DNA of 64,000 bases from Bordetella genomosp. 10 (lineage in GTDB: Bacteria; Pseudomonadota; Gammaproteobacteria; Burkholderiales; Burkholderiaceae_B), in NCBI RefSeq assembly GCF_002261225.1, contig NZ_NEVM01000001.1, positions 1,612,001 to 1,676,000 on the forward strand, given 5' to 3'. Under the pieces are notes generated by a model, which worked only from the letters and a program-made list of their open reading frames with translations, did no database searches and had not been told where the DNA came from. Position 1 is the first letter of the stretch; each line of letters opens with the position of its first letter. This document shows, piece by piece, positions 1-7,783 of this stretch. Both the position numbers and the translations under genes were made by a program.

Positions 1-1416
1 TCGTTGCCGGTCCGCGACGATCAGTTGGAGGAGATGCCCTATCTGAAACCCGAGCCCGGCAGCGAGGAAGCCCGGTATTTCGCGCGGCGCCGCGCCACGC
101 TGGGCGGTTATGTCCCGGCCCGTTCGGGGAAAGTGGCGCCGCTGCCGATCCCGCCGTTGAGCGCCTTTTCCGCGCAGCTCAAGGACAGCGGCGAGCGCGG
201 CGTATCGACCACCATGTCTTTCGTGCGCATCCTCGCGACGCTGCTCAAGGACCCCACCTTGGGCAAGCTGATCATCCCTATCGTGCCCGACGAATCGCGC
301 ACCTTCGGCATGGAAGGCCTGTTCCGCCAGATCGGCATCCATTCCTACCTGGGACAACTTTATACGCCCCAGGATGCAGGACAATTGAGCTATTACAAGG
401 AAGCCAAGGACGGCCAGATATTGCAGGAAGGCATCAACGAGGCCGGCGCGATCGCCTCGTGGATCGCGGCGGGAACGGCCTACAGCAATCATGGCCTGCC
501 GGCCATTCCCTTCTACATTTTCTATTCGATGTTCGGCTTGCAGCGGGTGGGCGATCTGGCCTGGGCCGCCGGCGACGCGCGCACACGCGGCTTCCTGCTG
601 GGCGCCACGTCGGGCCGTACGACCCTGATGGGTGAGGGCTTGCAGCACGATGACGGCCACAGCCATGTGCTGTCCTCCGTCATCCCGAACTGCATTTCCT
701 ACGATCCCACCTATGCCTACGAGCTTGCCGTCATCATTCAGGATGGCCTGCGCCGCATGTACGCGGAACAGGAAGATATCTATTACTACATCACCCTGCT
801 CAATGAGAATTACCCGAACCCGGCGCTCCCCGAAGGCAGCGAAGCGGGCATTCTCAAGGGGTTGTACCTGCTGCGCGATGGCGGCAAGCATCAGGAGCAA
901 CCGAGATCCGGCGACACGCCTCATGTCCAGTTGATGGGAAGCGGCGCCATCCTGCGCGAAGTGATCGCCGCGGCGGAACTGCTGGCTCAGGATTTCGGCG
1001 TCTCCAGCGATGTCTGGAGCGCGACCAGCCTCACCGAGTTGCGCCGGGACGGATTGGCCGCGGAACGCTGGAATATGCTGCATGCCGAGGACGAGCCGCG
1101 TGTGCCGTATGTGCAGCAATGCCTGGCGGGCCGGAGGGGCCCGGTCGTGGTGGCTACCGACTATATGAAGATCGTCGGCGACCAGATCCGGCCTTTCGTC
1201 GATGACCGGCGATTCTTCAGCCTGGGCACCGATGGTTACGGCCGTTCGGATACGCGCGAATCACTACGCGCCTTCTTCGAGGTGGATCGTCATTTCATCG
1301 TATTGGCAGCGCTCAAGGCGCTGGCCAGCGATGGAGAGATTCCGCGTTCCAAGGTGACGGAGGCGATCCGTCGCTATGGGATCGACACGGAGAAGCTCGA
1401 TCCCACGACGGTCTAG
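1..1416 (+). CDS. aceE: Pyruvate dehydrogenase E1, homodimeric type, C-terminal part (5' end outside window)
   Basis: The reading frame is open from the first base and ends at TAG 1414-1416, giving about 471 residues. This is roughly the C-terminal half of the ~890-aa homodimeric E1 that decarboxylates pyruvate on thiamine diphosphate and acetylates the E2 lipoyl group. Visible family features are the DESRTFGMEGLFRQIGI block, the GINEAGAI segment with the conserved glutamate of the pyrimidine-binding domain, the GEGLQHDDGHSHV block and the ENYPNP motif, followed by a transketolase C-terminal-like domain. No E2 (aceF) or E3 (lpd) gene follows, whereas the main pdh operon usually continues with aceF. 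This may therefore be a second E1 copy, but genes upstream of the window cannot be seen. Confidence 0.93.
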   Translation, partial: SLPVRDDQLEEMPYLKPEPGSEEARYFARRRATLGGYVPARSGKVAPLPIPPLSAFSAQLKDSGERGVSTTMSFVRILATLLKDPTLGKLIIPIVPDESRTFGMEGLFRQIGIHSYLGQLYTPQDAGQLSYYKEAKDGQILQEGINEAGAIASWIAAGTAYSNHGLPAIPFYIFYSMFGLQRVGDLAWAAGDARTRGFLLGATSGRTTLMGEGLQHDDGHSHVLSSVIPNCISYDPTYAYELAVIIQDGLRRMYAEQEDIYYYITLLNENYPNPALPEGSEAGILKGLYLLRDGGKHQEQPRSGDTPHVQLMGSGAILREVIAAAELLAQDFGVSSDVWSATSLTELRRDGLAAERWNMLHAEDEPRVPYVQQCLAGRRGPVVVATDYMKIVGDQIRPFVDDRRFFSLGTDGYGRSDTRESLRAFFEVDRHFIVLAALKALASDGEIPRSKVTEAIRRYGIDTEKLDPTTV

Positions 1417-1442
1417 CGCGCCGCGAATGCCGGAAAGGGGAC

Positions 1443-1961
1443 TCAATCCAGCCGGCGCCATATCGAGATCGGCACGTCTCCGTTAGGCCGCGGCGTTACG
1501 CGGTAGCTCAGGGTCTTCCCATTCAATTCATAGCTTCTTTTCTGCTCCTCTCCCTCCCAGTTCGGAAAAGACGCGCTTTGGATGTGGAAGACCAAGGTGC
1601 CTTTGGACGAATCGACGCTGACGGTTCCAAAGTGCGTACTGGACCCCATGACGGCCGCCTTGTATTCAACCGGCGTAGCCGCCCCCTTGTCGGGCGACGC
1701 GAAACGCGGACGTTCCGACTTGAAGATCTGCAGCGAATAGCGTCCCTGGGCGTCCACGATCAATAATCCCTTGGGTGCGGCGCCGTAGTCGCGGCCCCTC
1801 GACCCGTCGGGATGCTGGACGTCCGCGGCAACCAAGGTCCACGTTCCTGCGATGGATGAGGCGGCGTTCGATGTTTTGGCGAGCGCATCTTCTGCCGATA
1901 ATGAAGCCGTCGCGAGCAGGACACCGACGATACCGAGCTTGATCAATGAAGGTTGACGCAT
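1443..1961 (-). CDS. Secreted lipocalin-like domain protein
   Basis: A 172-aa product if translation starts at ATG 1961, which has a GGAGAA ribosome-binding site just upstream; the longer open frame to 2042 lacks one. Residues 1-28 form a signal peptide: basic MRQPSLIK start, hydrophobic core and a small-residue region ending near ALA-KTS. The mature part carries the IAGTWTLVAAD start and the GLLIVDAQGRYSLQIF strand typical of the lipocalin-like family (Pfam Lipocalin_5 type), and ends in ISIWRRLD. The ligand and role are unknown. It is convergent with aceE (27 bp gap) and divergent from the LysR gene at 2112, so that regulator may control it. Confidence 0.75.
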   Translation of the reverse strand: MRQPSLIKLGIVGVLLATASLSAEDALAKTSNAASSIAGTWTLVAADVQHPDGSRGRDYGAAPKGLLIVDAQGRYSLQIFKSERPRFASPDKGAATPVEYKAAVMGSSTHFGTVSVDSSKGTLVFHIQSASFPNWEGEEQKRSYELNGKTLSYRVTPRPNGDVPISIWRRLD

Positions 1962-2038
1962 ACTTTCTCCGGGAAAAGACGATGAATACGCCTGTGCACC
2001 TGACGCCGGGTTGAAGCATCGATGTGCCAGGCATGAGC

Positions 2039-2057
2039 GCAAGCGTTCGATGCTTGC
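2039..2057. promoter_or_regulatory. Inverted repeat, candidate LysR operator
   Basis: GCAAGC and GCTTGC are separated by 7 bp (GTTCGAT), between the divergent lipocalin-like gene and the LysR gene. The position fits a regulator-binding site serving both genes. This is inferred from symmetry and position only. Confidence 0.35.
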
Positions 2058-2111
2058 GGCATTGAATGATAGGTATCGGGCAGGGGAGGTGGATGCGATA
2101 ATTCAGCACCC

Positions 2112-3008
2112 TTGATTCAGAAAAACCGCATCGTGGCCTTACCGAATCTTGATATGGATGCCTTGCGCACCTTCCTGGCCGCCCACAAGACGGGCAGCCT
2201 GATCCGCGCCGCGGACCAGATCGGCCGATCCCAGTCGGCCGTCAGCCAGCAGATGCGAAAGTTGGAGACCCAGGTCGGGCAGTCGCTCTTCCAGCGGCAT
2301 GGCCGCGGCTTGATCCTGACGGATGCCGGCGAGCAAGTCCTTTCCTATGCCCGCCGCATTCTTGAACTCAATGATGAAGTGATTCGGGCCTTGCGTAGCG
2401 CATCGATCGAAGGCAGCGTGCGCTTCGGTCTTCCCGGCGACTTCGCGGAGACCTGGCTGCCTGCCGCGCTGGGAGAGTTCAAGAAAGCGCACGCGGCAGT
2501 GCGCGTGGAGGTATCCGTCGAAGGGAACGGCGCCTTGCTGGAGCGATTGGACCGCGGCGAACTCGATCTCGTCCTGGCAATGGGCCACCGGACCCGTGCG
2601 GACGCCGAACACATCGCAACCTTGCCGATGACGTGGATTGGCTCGGCCGACAGCGAGATCGTGATAAAGCCAGGCCGTCCCCTGGACCTGGCACTGTACA
2701 AACCTCCCTGCTTCTTTCGCCGCGCCGGGCTGGCGGCCTTGGACGATGCCAACATCGCGTGGCGGCTGGCGTATAGCACCGCCAGCCTGAGCAGTCTTTG
2801 GTCAGGCGTGGCGGCGGGGCTGGGCATTACCTTGAGAACCGGTGCCGGTTTGCCTCCCACATTGAGGCGGCTCGACGAGCGGGACGGCCTGCCGTCTCTG
2901 CCGGTCGTCGACCTGTGTCTGCACGGCGGGGGCCGGGAGAACACGCCCGCGCTGGCACGCTTGCGAGAAGTGGTGATCGAGAGCGCCCTGGCAAATTTGC
3001 CGTCGTGA
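2112..3008 (+). CDS. LysR-family transcriptional regulator
   Basis: Up to 298 aa. The N-terminal winged helix-turn-helix is clear (LRTFLAAHKTGSLIRAADQIGRS followed by QSAVSQQMRKLE), and a substrate-binding domain begins near residue 95. The start is uncertain: TTG 2112 gives the longest frame, GTG 2133 and ATG 2154 are in frame, and none has a strong ribosome-binding site. LysR regulators usually control a divergent neighbour, here the lipocalin-like gene. The inducer is unknown. Confidence 0.85.
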   Translation: MIQKNRIVALPNLDMDALRTFLAAHKTGSLIRAADQIGRSQSAVSQQMRKLETQVGQSLFQRHGRGLILTDAGEQVLSYARRILELNDEVIRALRSASIEGSVRFGLPGDFAETWLPAALGEFKKAHAAVRVEVSVEGNGALLERLDRGELDLVLAMGHRTRADAEHIATLPMTWIGSADSEIVIKPGRPLDLALYKPPCFFRRAGLAALDDANIAWRLAYSTASLSSLWSGVAAGLGITLRTGAGLPPTLRRLDERDGLPSLPVVDLCLHGGGRENTPALARLREVVIESALANLPS

Positions 3009-3019
3009 TCGCCGTGAAT

Positions 3020-3724
3020 CTATGGGCGCTGTCCCAACGCGAACGACACCGCGGCGTCCACGTGTATGTCCACGGAATCGAAACCGGGTAGCGGAAGCGC
3101 GTCGACTTGCAGGATCATGCCGATTTCGGTGCAGCCGAAGATCACGGAATCGGCGCCCCGGGCCCGCGCTTTCTCGATGAAGGCGATCAACTTGGCGCGC
3201 GAGCTATCCAGGACATTCCCCCGGCTCAGCTCGTCGAAGATGATGCCGTTCAGCACCGCTCTGTCATTCTCGTCGGGGACGAGGATCTCGATCCCGTGGG
3301 ACTGCATGCGCGTTTGATAGAAACCGTCTTCCATCGTGTAGCGCGTAGCCAGGAGCAAGGGCTTTGCATAGCCCGCCGACCGCAAGGTACGCGCCGTTTC
3401 GTCGACGATGTGGATGAACGGCAGCGGCGTAGCCTGCGCAACCGTATCCGCGACCAGGTGCATGGTCACGGCGCAGATCATGACGCAATCCGCGCCGCCA
3501 TCGCGCAGTTGCTCCGCCACGCGGGCCAGATAGCGCGCCGCATCGTCCCAGCGGCCCGCCTTCTGCATATCGACGATGTCCTGGAAGTTCACGGAGGCAA
3601 GCAATATGTCAGCCGAATTCAAGCCGCCGAGCGCGCGGGCAACGGCTTCGTTGATCTTGCGGTAGTAGATCGCCGAGCCTTCGAAACTCATCCCGCCGAT
3701 CAAACCGATTCTCTTCAGATTCAT
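3020..3724 (-). CDS. Aspartate/glutamate racemase family protein
   Basis: 234 aa from ATG 3724, which has AGGAAA as ribosome-binding site; the open frame to 3817 is longer but lacks one. It opens with KRIGLIGGMSFEGSAIYY, a close match to the start of the YgeA-type L-Asp/L-Glu racemase branch. The first active-site region reads CAVTMH where relatives have CTNTMH, keeping the threonine that replaces the first cysteine in that branch. The second region has the catalytic cysteine in FGCTEIG (about residue 196). It should interconvert acidic amino-acid enantiomers without a cofactor. It is convergent with the LysR at 2112 and divergent from azoR, with a symmetrical sequence at 3804 in the shared gap. 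Confidence 0.85.
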   Translation of the reverse strand: MNLKRIGLIGGMSFEGSAIYYRKINEAVARALGGLNSADILLASVNFQDIVDMQKAGRWDDAARYLARVAEQLRDGGADCVMICAVTMHLVADTVAQATPLPFIHIVDETARTLRSAGYAKPLLLATRYTMEDGFYQTRMQSHGIEILVPDENDRAVLNGIIFDELSRGNVLDSSRAKLIAFIEKARARGADSVIFGCTEIGMILQVDALPLPGFDSVDIHVDAAVSFALGQRP

Positions 3725-3803
3725 GCTGGTTTCCTGACATCTGGACGAAGGCAATTTTATTCGCGACACGGACATCGCGATGGCGATGCTTGAGCCCGGG
3801 TTT

Positions 3804-3834
3804 GATTGCATATACAATCATTGTAATTGCAATC
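3804..3834. promoter_or_regulatory. Nested inverted repeats, candidate operator
   Basis: GATTGCA (3804-3810) and TGCAATC (3828-3834) enclose a second perfect dyad, TACAAT-C-ATTGTA (3813-3825). The element is AT-rich against a GC-rich background and sits 80 bp upstream of the racemase start and 116 bp upstream of azoR. Short TTGTA-type dyads are common among GntR-family operators, but no such regulator is encoded nearby, so the family is a guess. Confidence 0.45.
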
Positions 3835-3949
3835 CTACGGCCGCAAGGAGGATTGCGCAAGTTTCCTTGCATGATGGCGCCATGCGCCGGTTCCGCCTCG
3901 CGCCGATCTCGCGCATGAGCACAGGCGAGGCGCTTTATGGAAGAACGGC

Positions 3950-4576
3950 ATGCGTGTCCTGAATATCATCTCTTCTCCTCGCCGCGAGAACTCGGCGTCG
4001 ATTGCCGTCGCCGATGCCTTTATCGCCGCATACCGAACTACCGATCGCACGATCGAGGTGGATACGCTGAACGTCTGGGACGAGGATCTGCCGGACTTCG
4101 ACAGCGAAGCCATCGGCGCGAAATACAAGGGCGTGTCGAAAGCGCCGCTGAACGACACGGAGTCGGCGGTGTGGGGGCGGATACAGTCCCTCGTCAAGCG
4201 TTTTCAGGCAGCGGATCGGATCGTCATCGGCGTGCCGATGTGGAATTTCGGCTACCCGTACAAGCTCAAGCAACTGATCGATCTGGTGAGCCAGCGGAAC
4301 ATGCTGTTCACTTTCGACGGCAAGAACTACGGCTCGATGCTCGATATTCCCCGGGCCCTGGTCATTCACGTTCGGGGGCAGAGTGGCGAGTCAGGCATGG
4401 CTATCGACAATCCCGGGTTCACGTATCAGGCCGATTACATTGCGTTCTGGCTGAAGTTCATCGGCGTGGGCGAGGTTAGAACCCTGGTGATTGAACACAC
4501 CTGGAACGCCGCCAGGGCGCCGGAAGCCATCGAGCGGGGAAGATCCGCGGCCATCGCCATGGCCGCGGCGTTCTGA
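3950..4576 (+). CDS. azoR: FMN-dependent NADH-azoreductase
   Basis: 208 aa with a flavodoxin-like fold. The N-terminal phosphate-binding segment is NIISSPRRENSAS. The AzoR signature PMWNFGYPYKLKQLID (about residues 95-110) contacts the flavin, and DLVSQRNMLFTF follows. The family reduces azo dyes and quinones with two electrons from NAD(P)H on FMN in the cytoplasm. The gene stands alone, between the racemase and the GST/SDR/TetR operon, so it may belong to the same electrophile or quinone response as that operon (inference). Confidence 0.88.
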   Translation: MRVLNIISSPRRENSASIAVADAFIAAYRTTDRTIEVDTLNVWDEDLPDFDSEAIGAKYKGVSKAPLNDTESAVWGRIQSLVKRFQAADRIVIGVPMWNFGYPYKLKQLIDLVSQRNMLFTFDGKNYGSMLDIPRALVIHVRGQSGESGMAIDNPGFTYQADYIAFWLKFIGVGEVRTLVIEHTWNAARAPEAIERGRSAAIAMAAAF

Positions 4577-4624
4577 TGCTGGAAAGTGCCGGCGCCAGCA
4601 TGTCAGGGGGCGGAGCAAGCGGTC

Positions 4625-5248
4625 CTATCGCGCCCGTCCTCTACCGTTTGGCCGGGTGGGGCCGGAGGCATCCAGCATCGCCAGCGCGGGCCGCACGAGC
4701 CCCCGCAGTAATTCAGGTTCGGGACGGGCGCGCGCGAGCACGCGCAACCCCATCAGCAGGCCCAGCAGCATGCGGGCGAGGTCTTCGGCCGGTTGCCGGT
4801 CGTTGATTTCACCGCTGTCCTGGCCCGCCCTGACGCAGCGTAGGAAGAACGCTTCCATGTCGCGCAGGACGTCCTTCAATGCGTCGCGGAACTCCGGATC
4901 GTGCGGGGCCAGTTCCAGCGCCGAATTCACGATCATGCAACCCTTGCGCTGCTCGTCGGCCAGCGACAACGCGATGATCTCGTTGAAAAAGGCGTCAATG
5001 GCCGCGCGCGGCGCGAGCTGTGTCTCGAATCGCTTGACTCGGTCGCAGAACCCGCGCTGTACGTAGTGGTCCAGCGCCTTTTTGTACAGCAGCCGCTTGT
5101 CACCGAAGGCGTTGTACAGGCTGGGCCCCGAAATGGACATGGCATCGGCCAGGTCGCGCACGGAGGTCGCTTCGTATCCCCGCGCCCAGAAACACTGGAT
5201 CGCGGCGTCGAGCGCGGCGGCTTCGTCAAACTCCTTCGGGCGTGCCAT
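4625..5248 (-). CDS. TetR/AcrR-family transcriptional regulator
   Basis: 207 aa. Residues 1-55 form the TetR DNA-binding domain, with ALDAAIQCFWARGYEATSVRDLA followed by ISGPSLYNAFGDKRLLY. The C-terminal ligand domain contains the GCMIVNSALELAPHD segment seen in the AcrR/YcdC-like branch. It is the last gene of the minus-strand set GST - SDR - TetR, 28 bp after the SDR stop, so it is probably an autoregulator of that operon. A cysteine in the ligand domain could sense electrophiles, but this is speculation. Confidence 0.88.
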   Translation of the reverse strand: MARPKEFDEAAALDAAIQCFWARGYEATSVRDLADAMSISGPSLYNAFGDKRLLYKKALDHYVQRGFCDRVKRFETQLAPRAAIDAFFNEIIALSLADEQRKGCMIVNSALELAPHDPEFRDALKDVLRDMEAFFLRCVRAGQDSGEINDRQPAEDLARMLLGLLMGLRVLARARPEPELLRGLVRPALAMLDASGPTRPNGRGRAR

Positions 5249-5275
5249 CGTGGTTCCTCGTTGCGCGCGGGCGCA

Positions 5276-6070
5276 TCACAGCGCGCTGTGATCCTTCACC
5301 GCGGCCTCGAGCGCGCTCTTGAGGCTCAGGAATCGTGCATCCACCGCGGCGGGGTCGGTGCGGTTGAGCGCGATCATCTGCGCTCGCGCCTCGCCGCCGC
5401 GGATCACCTCGAACGCATCCGTCTCGATGCCCGCGACGATGGCCGCCGCCACCGCTTCGGCCGGCTCGCGCGAGAACCCCAGTTCCGGCCCCGCGCGGTT
5501 CGAGCGCATCATCGGCGTGTCCGTCCCGCCGGGGTAGGCGGTCAGCACGTGGATGCCTTCGCCCTTGAGCTCGCGCCGCAACGCTTCGCCGAAATGCGCC
5601 AGGCCGGCTTTCACCGCGGCGTAAGTGGCATAGAACGGGGCGCTCACCAGGGCAATACCCGACGCAATGTTCACCACCATGGCGTCGCCGCTGGTCCGCA
5701 GCGCGCCCAGGGTGGATTGCGTGAGCAGGATAGGCGCGAGCAGATCGACCGCCACCATCTGCTCGATATCGGCCGGTGACGTGCGTTCCAGCCGGCCTGC
5801 CCGCACGCCGCCCGCATTGTTGACGAGGAGGTCCAGGCCTCCCAGCCATTTCAGGGCCTCTTCGAGCGTAGCGGTACGCCCTTCGGCAGTGCTCACGTCC
5901 GCGCATGCCGCGGCAGCCGATGGCAGGCGGCGCAAGGCGTCGTCGAGCGCGGCTTGACGCCGGCCAGTGATGAAGACCTTGGCGCCGCGCGCGATCAGCG
6001 CCTGCGCCAATGCGAAGCCGATGCCGCTGGATCCGCCGGTGATAAGGACGCGCTTGCCTTGCAGTTGCAT
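5276..6070 (-). CDS. Short-chain dehydrogenase/reductase (SDR)
   Basis: 264 aa from ATG 6070. The nucleotide-binding motif TGGSSGIG is near residue 11, NNAG near residue 89, and the catalytic YAAVK (Tyr-x-x-x-Lys) near residue 151 with an upstream serine in VVNIASG. It is a classical NAD(P)-dependent oxidoreductase of unknown substrate. Its start lies 2 bp from the end of the upstream GST gene, so the two are translationally close, and the TetR gene follows. The resemblance to DltE/YdfG-like SDRs is general and does not identify a substrate. Confidence 0.87.
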   Translation of the reverse strand: MQLQGKRVLITGGSSGIGFALAQALIARGAKVFITGRRQAALDDALRRLPSAAAACADVSTAEGRTATLEEALKWLGGLDLLVNNAGGVRAGRLERTSPADIEQMVAVDLLAPILLTQSTLGALRTSGDAMVVNIASGIALVSAPFYATYAAVKAGLAHFGEALRRELKGEGIHVLTAYPGGTDTPMMRSNRAGPELGFSREPAEAVAAAIVAGIETDAFEVIRGGEARAQMIALNRTDPAAVDARFLSLKSALEAAVKDHSAL

Positions 6071-6071
6071 G

Positions 6072-6788
6072 TCAGGCTCCTTTCCCGGCGGCAGGAGGAT
6101 AGTTGGAGGGGAACAGCGCGCGCTTGGTCTCTTCGTCGTTGACCGTCTTGAACGCATGGCGCTTCGCAAGCGCCCGCGCACGCGCGACGGCCGGCCGGGC
6201 GTCCACGCCGGCGAACCAGCGCTGCAATTCGGGAAACGGCGCCAGTGGCGTGTCCGCGCCCTTGCGCACGCGGGAGGCGCGGTCGATCCAGCCCCAGGCC
6301 GAGATGTCGGCGATGGTGTACTGATCGCCCACGATGAAGTCATGGCCCGCCAGGTGATCGTTCAGAACCTGGTAGTGCCGATCGGCTTCGCGACGGTAGC
6401 GGTTGACCGCATAGTCCAGTCCCTCGGGCGCCGCATACTGGAAATGCACGGCTTGCCCCGAGAAGGGACCCAGTCCGGACGCGATGAAAAGCAACCAGGA
6501 CAACAGTTCGGGGCGATCTTCGGGTCTGCCGAGCAACAGCCCCGACTTCTCCGCCAGGTAGATCAGGATCGCCGTCGAGTCGAACACCCTGGCCTCCCGG
6601 CCGCCGGGGCCATCGGTGTCGATGATGGCCGGTACCTTGCCGTTGGGATTGATGGCGCGAAATGCCGCCGTGTGCTGCTCGCCCTTGCTCGTGTCGACCG
6701 GTATGGCCTCATAGGGCATGCCGGTCTCTTCGAGAAAGAGCGCGACCTTTGCGGGGTTGGGCGTCGGATGGAAATAGAACTGGATCAT
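6072..6788 (-). CDS. Glutathione S-transferase, YfcG-like disulfide-bond oxidoreductase
   Basis: 238 aa. The thioredoxin-like domain starts with MIQFYFHPTPNPAKVALFLEE, matching the YfcG/YghU branch (TPN..K..LFLEE), and carries the glutathione-binding INPNGKVPAI and DSTAILIYLAEK segments. The helical C-terminal domain has IVGDQYTIADISAWGWI. Members of this branch use glutathione to reduce disulfides rather than conjugate it. It is the first gene of the GST - SDR - TetR operon and has a plausible promoter at 6917-6944. About 300 bp upstream to the RidA gene hold no other gene. Confidence 0.88.
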   Translation of the reverse strand: MIQFYFHPTPNPAKVALFLEETGMPYEAIPVDTSKGEQHTAAFRAINPNGKVPAIIDTDGPGGREARVFDSTAILIYLAEKSGLLLGRPEDRPELLSWLLFIASGLGPFSGQAVHFQYAAPEGLDYAVNRYRREADRHYQVLNDHLAGHDFIVGDQYTIADISAWGWIDRASRVRKGADTPLAPFPELQRWFAGVDARPAVARARALAKRHAFKTVNDEETKRALFPSNYPPAAGKGA

Positions 6789-6916
6789 GATGGAAGCCTC
6801 GTCGCGGGGGGAGTCGATGGAGACGATTCAGTTGCGGGCGCGGGGGATGACCTGCGGCCGACCCAGGCGAAACCGCATGGCCGCCGGAGGGGCGGGACGC
6901 GGCGGGTGACAACCAT

Positions 6917-6944
6917 TCTATATCGATCGTTCTAAAATGGACAA
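6917..6944 (-). promoter_or_regulatory. Candidate sigma-70 promoter of the GST-SDR-TetR operon
   Basis: On the minus strand, TTGTCC (6939-6944) and TATAGA (6917-6922) are separated by 16 bp in the only AT-rich patch of the gap. The implied 5' leader is about 120 nt. GATCGATAT between the boxes has local symmetry that could serve the TetR protein, but no clear long palindrome is visible. Confidence 0.4.
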
Positions 6945-7094
6945 GGCGCACCGGCCCGGAGGCCGGTTGGTTATTTCATCGTGGCGATGGAAGCCGCATC
7001 GGTGCGATGGGGAAGCGCTGCCGGCGCGGCAAACTGGACCGGGAGTGCCACGCCCGGAATCATTCCTTTTCTTCTTGACCGGCCGAACGCCCAC

Positions 7095-7493
7095 TCAGTC
7101 CAGCACCGCCTCCGCCTCTATCAGGATCAGCCATTCCGGCAACGCCAGCCCGGCGACGACGATCCACGAGGATGGCGGGGGATTGGCGGGAAAGCGCCGA
7201 TGCAGTTCGCCGGCGACCTGTCCCACGTCTTCACGGACCGTCTCGCACAGGTACAGCCGCAGCAGGACGAGCTGGTCCATCGTGCCGCCCGCGGCGGCCA
7301 GGACGCGTTCGACGTTGGCGAGCGCGGCCTCGGTCTGGCCTTGCAGGCCGGTGTCGACAGTGCGTCCATGGACGTCGACGGCGGCCTGGCCGGATACGAT
7401 CACGCGGCGGGCGCCGGTGGCGATGCATCCCTGGCTATAGCCGTATTGCGCCGTGTCCAACACGGTGTCGGGGTTCACGAGTATCCTGCCCAT
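7095..7493 (-). CDS. RidA/YjgF/YER057c-family protein
   Basis: 132 aa from ATG 7493, preceded by GGAGAAAG. An in-frame ATG at 7505 overlaps the upstream stop as TGATG and is the alternative start. Family features are YSQGCIATGARRVIVSGQAAVD, QTEAALANVERVLAAAGGTMDQLV and the C-terminal IEAEAVLD. Canonical RidA proteins deaminate reactive enamine/imine intermediates formed by PLP enzymes and use an arginine in the R-x-x-V region near position 105. I do not see a clear match to that arginine motif (PPPSSWIVVAGL is present instead), so this may be a non-deaminating member. It probably forms an operon with the 71-aa gene. Confidence 0.8.
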   Translation of the reverse strand: MGRILVNPDTVLDTAQYGYSQGCIATGARRVIVSGQAAVDVHGRTVDTGLQGQTEAALANVERVLAAAGGTMDQLVLLRLYLCETVREDVGQVAGELHRRFPANPPPSSWIVVAGLALPEWLILIEAEAVLD

Positions 7494-7504
7494 GGCTTTC
7501 TCCA

Positions 7505-7720
7505 TCAATCGCCCAGTTCCTGGAAGGCGTGGCCATTGGCCTCCAGCTCCCGGAGAATATCGGGCGGTAGTTCGCTCTGCCACACGTGGCCTGAAAACTG
7601 CCACTGTTTCGCATCCGCCAGGTCCGGCAGTCCCGCTGCCTTGCGGACGTACAGCCCGAGGGTGGGCTTGGCGAGATTGATATAGAAGTCGAATTCCTGC
7701 TGGGTTGGGCTTTGTTGCAT
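7505..7720 (-). CDS. Hypothetical protein, 71 aa
   Basis: A small ORF with a strong GGAGG ribosome-binding site upstream of ATG 7720. Its stop overlaps the alternative RidA start, which supports a real two-gene operon. The product is soluble, has no signal peptide or membrane segment, is aromatic-rich in the middle (FYINLAKP, KQWQFSGHVWQS) and ends acidic (LEANGHAFQELGD). No family was recognised. Confidence 0.65.
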   Translation of the reverse strand: MQQSPTQQEFDFYINLAKPTLGLYVRKAAGLPDLADAKQWQFSGHVWQSELPPDILRELEANGHAFQELGD

Positions 7721-7783
7721 GATGCGCCTCCTTCCGATGTCCGGGCATCCAGGCCTTCGCGCCGCTCACGCGCCAAGGTTGTC

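Noticed and set aside
6911..6945. Long TetR palindrome upstream of the GST gene
   Set aside because: Only short internal symmetry (CGATCG, ATCGAT) and a direct TTCTA repeat are found, so the stretch is listed as a promoter, not as an operator.
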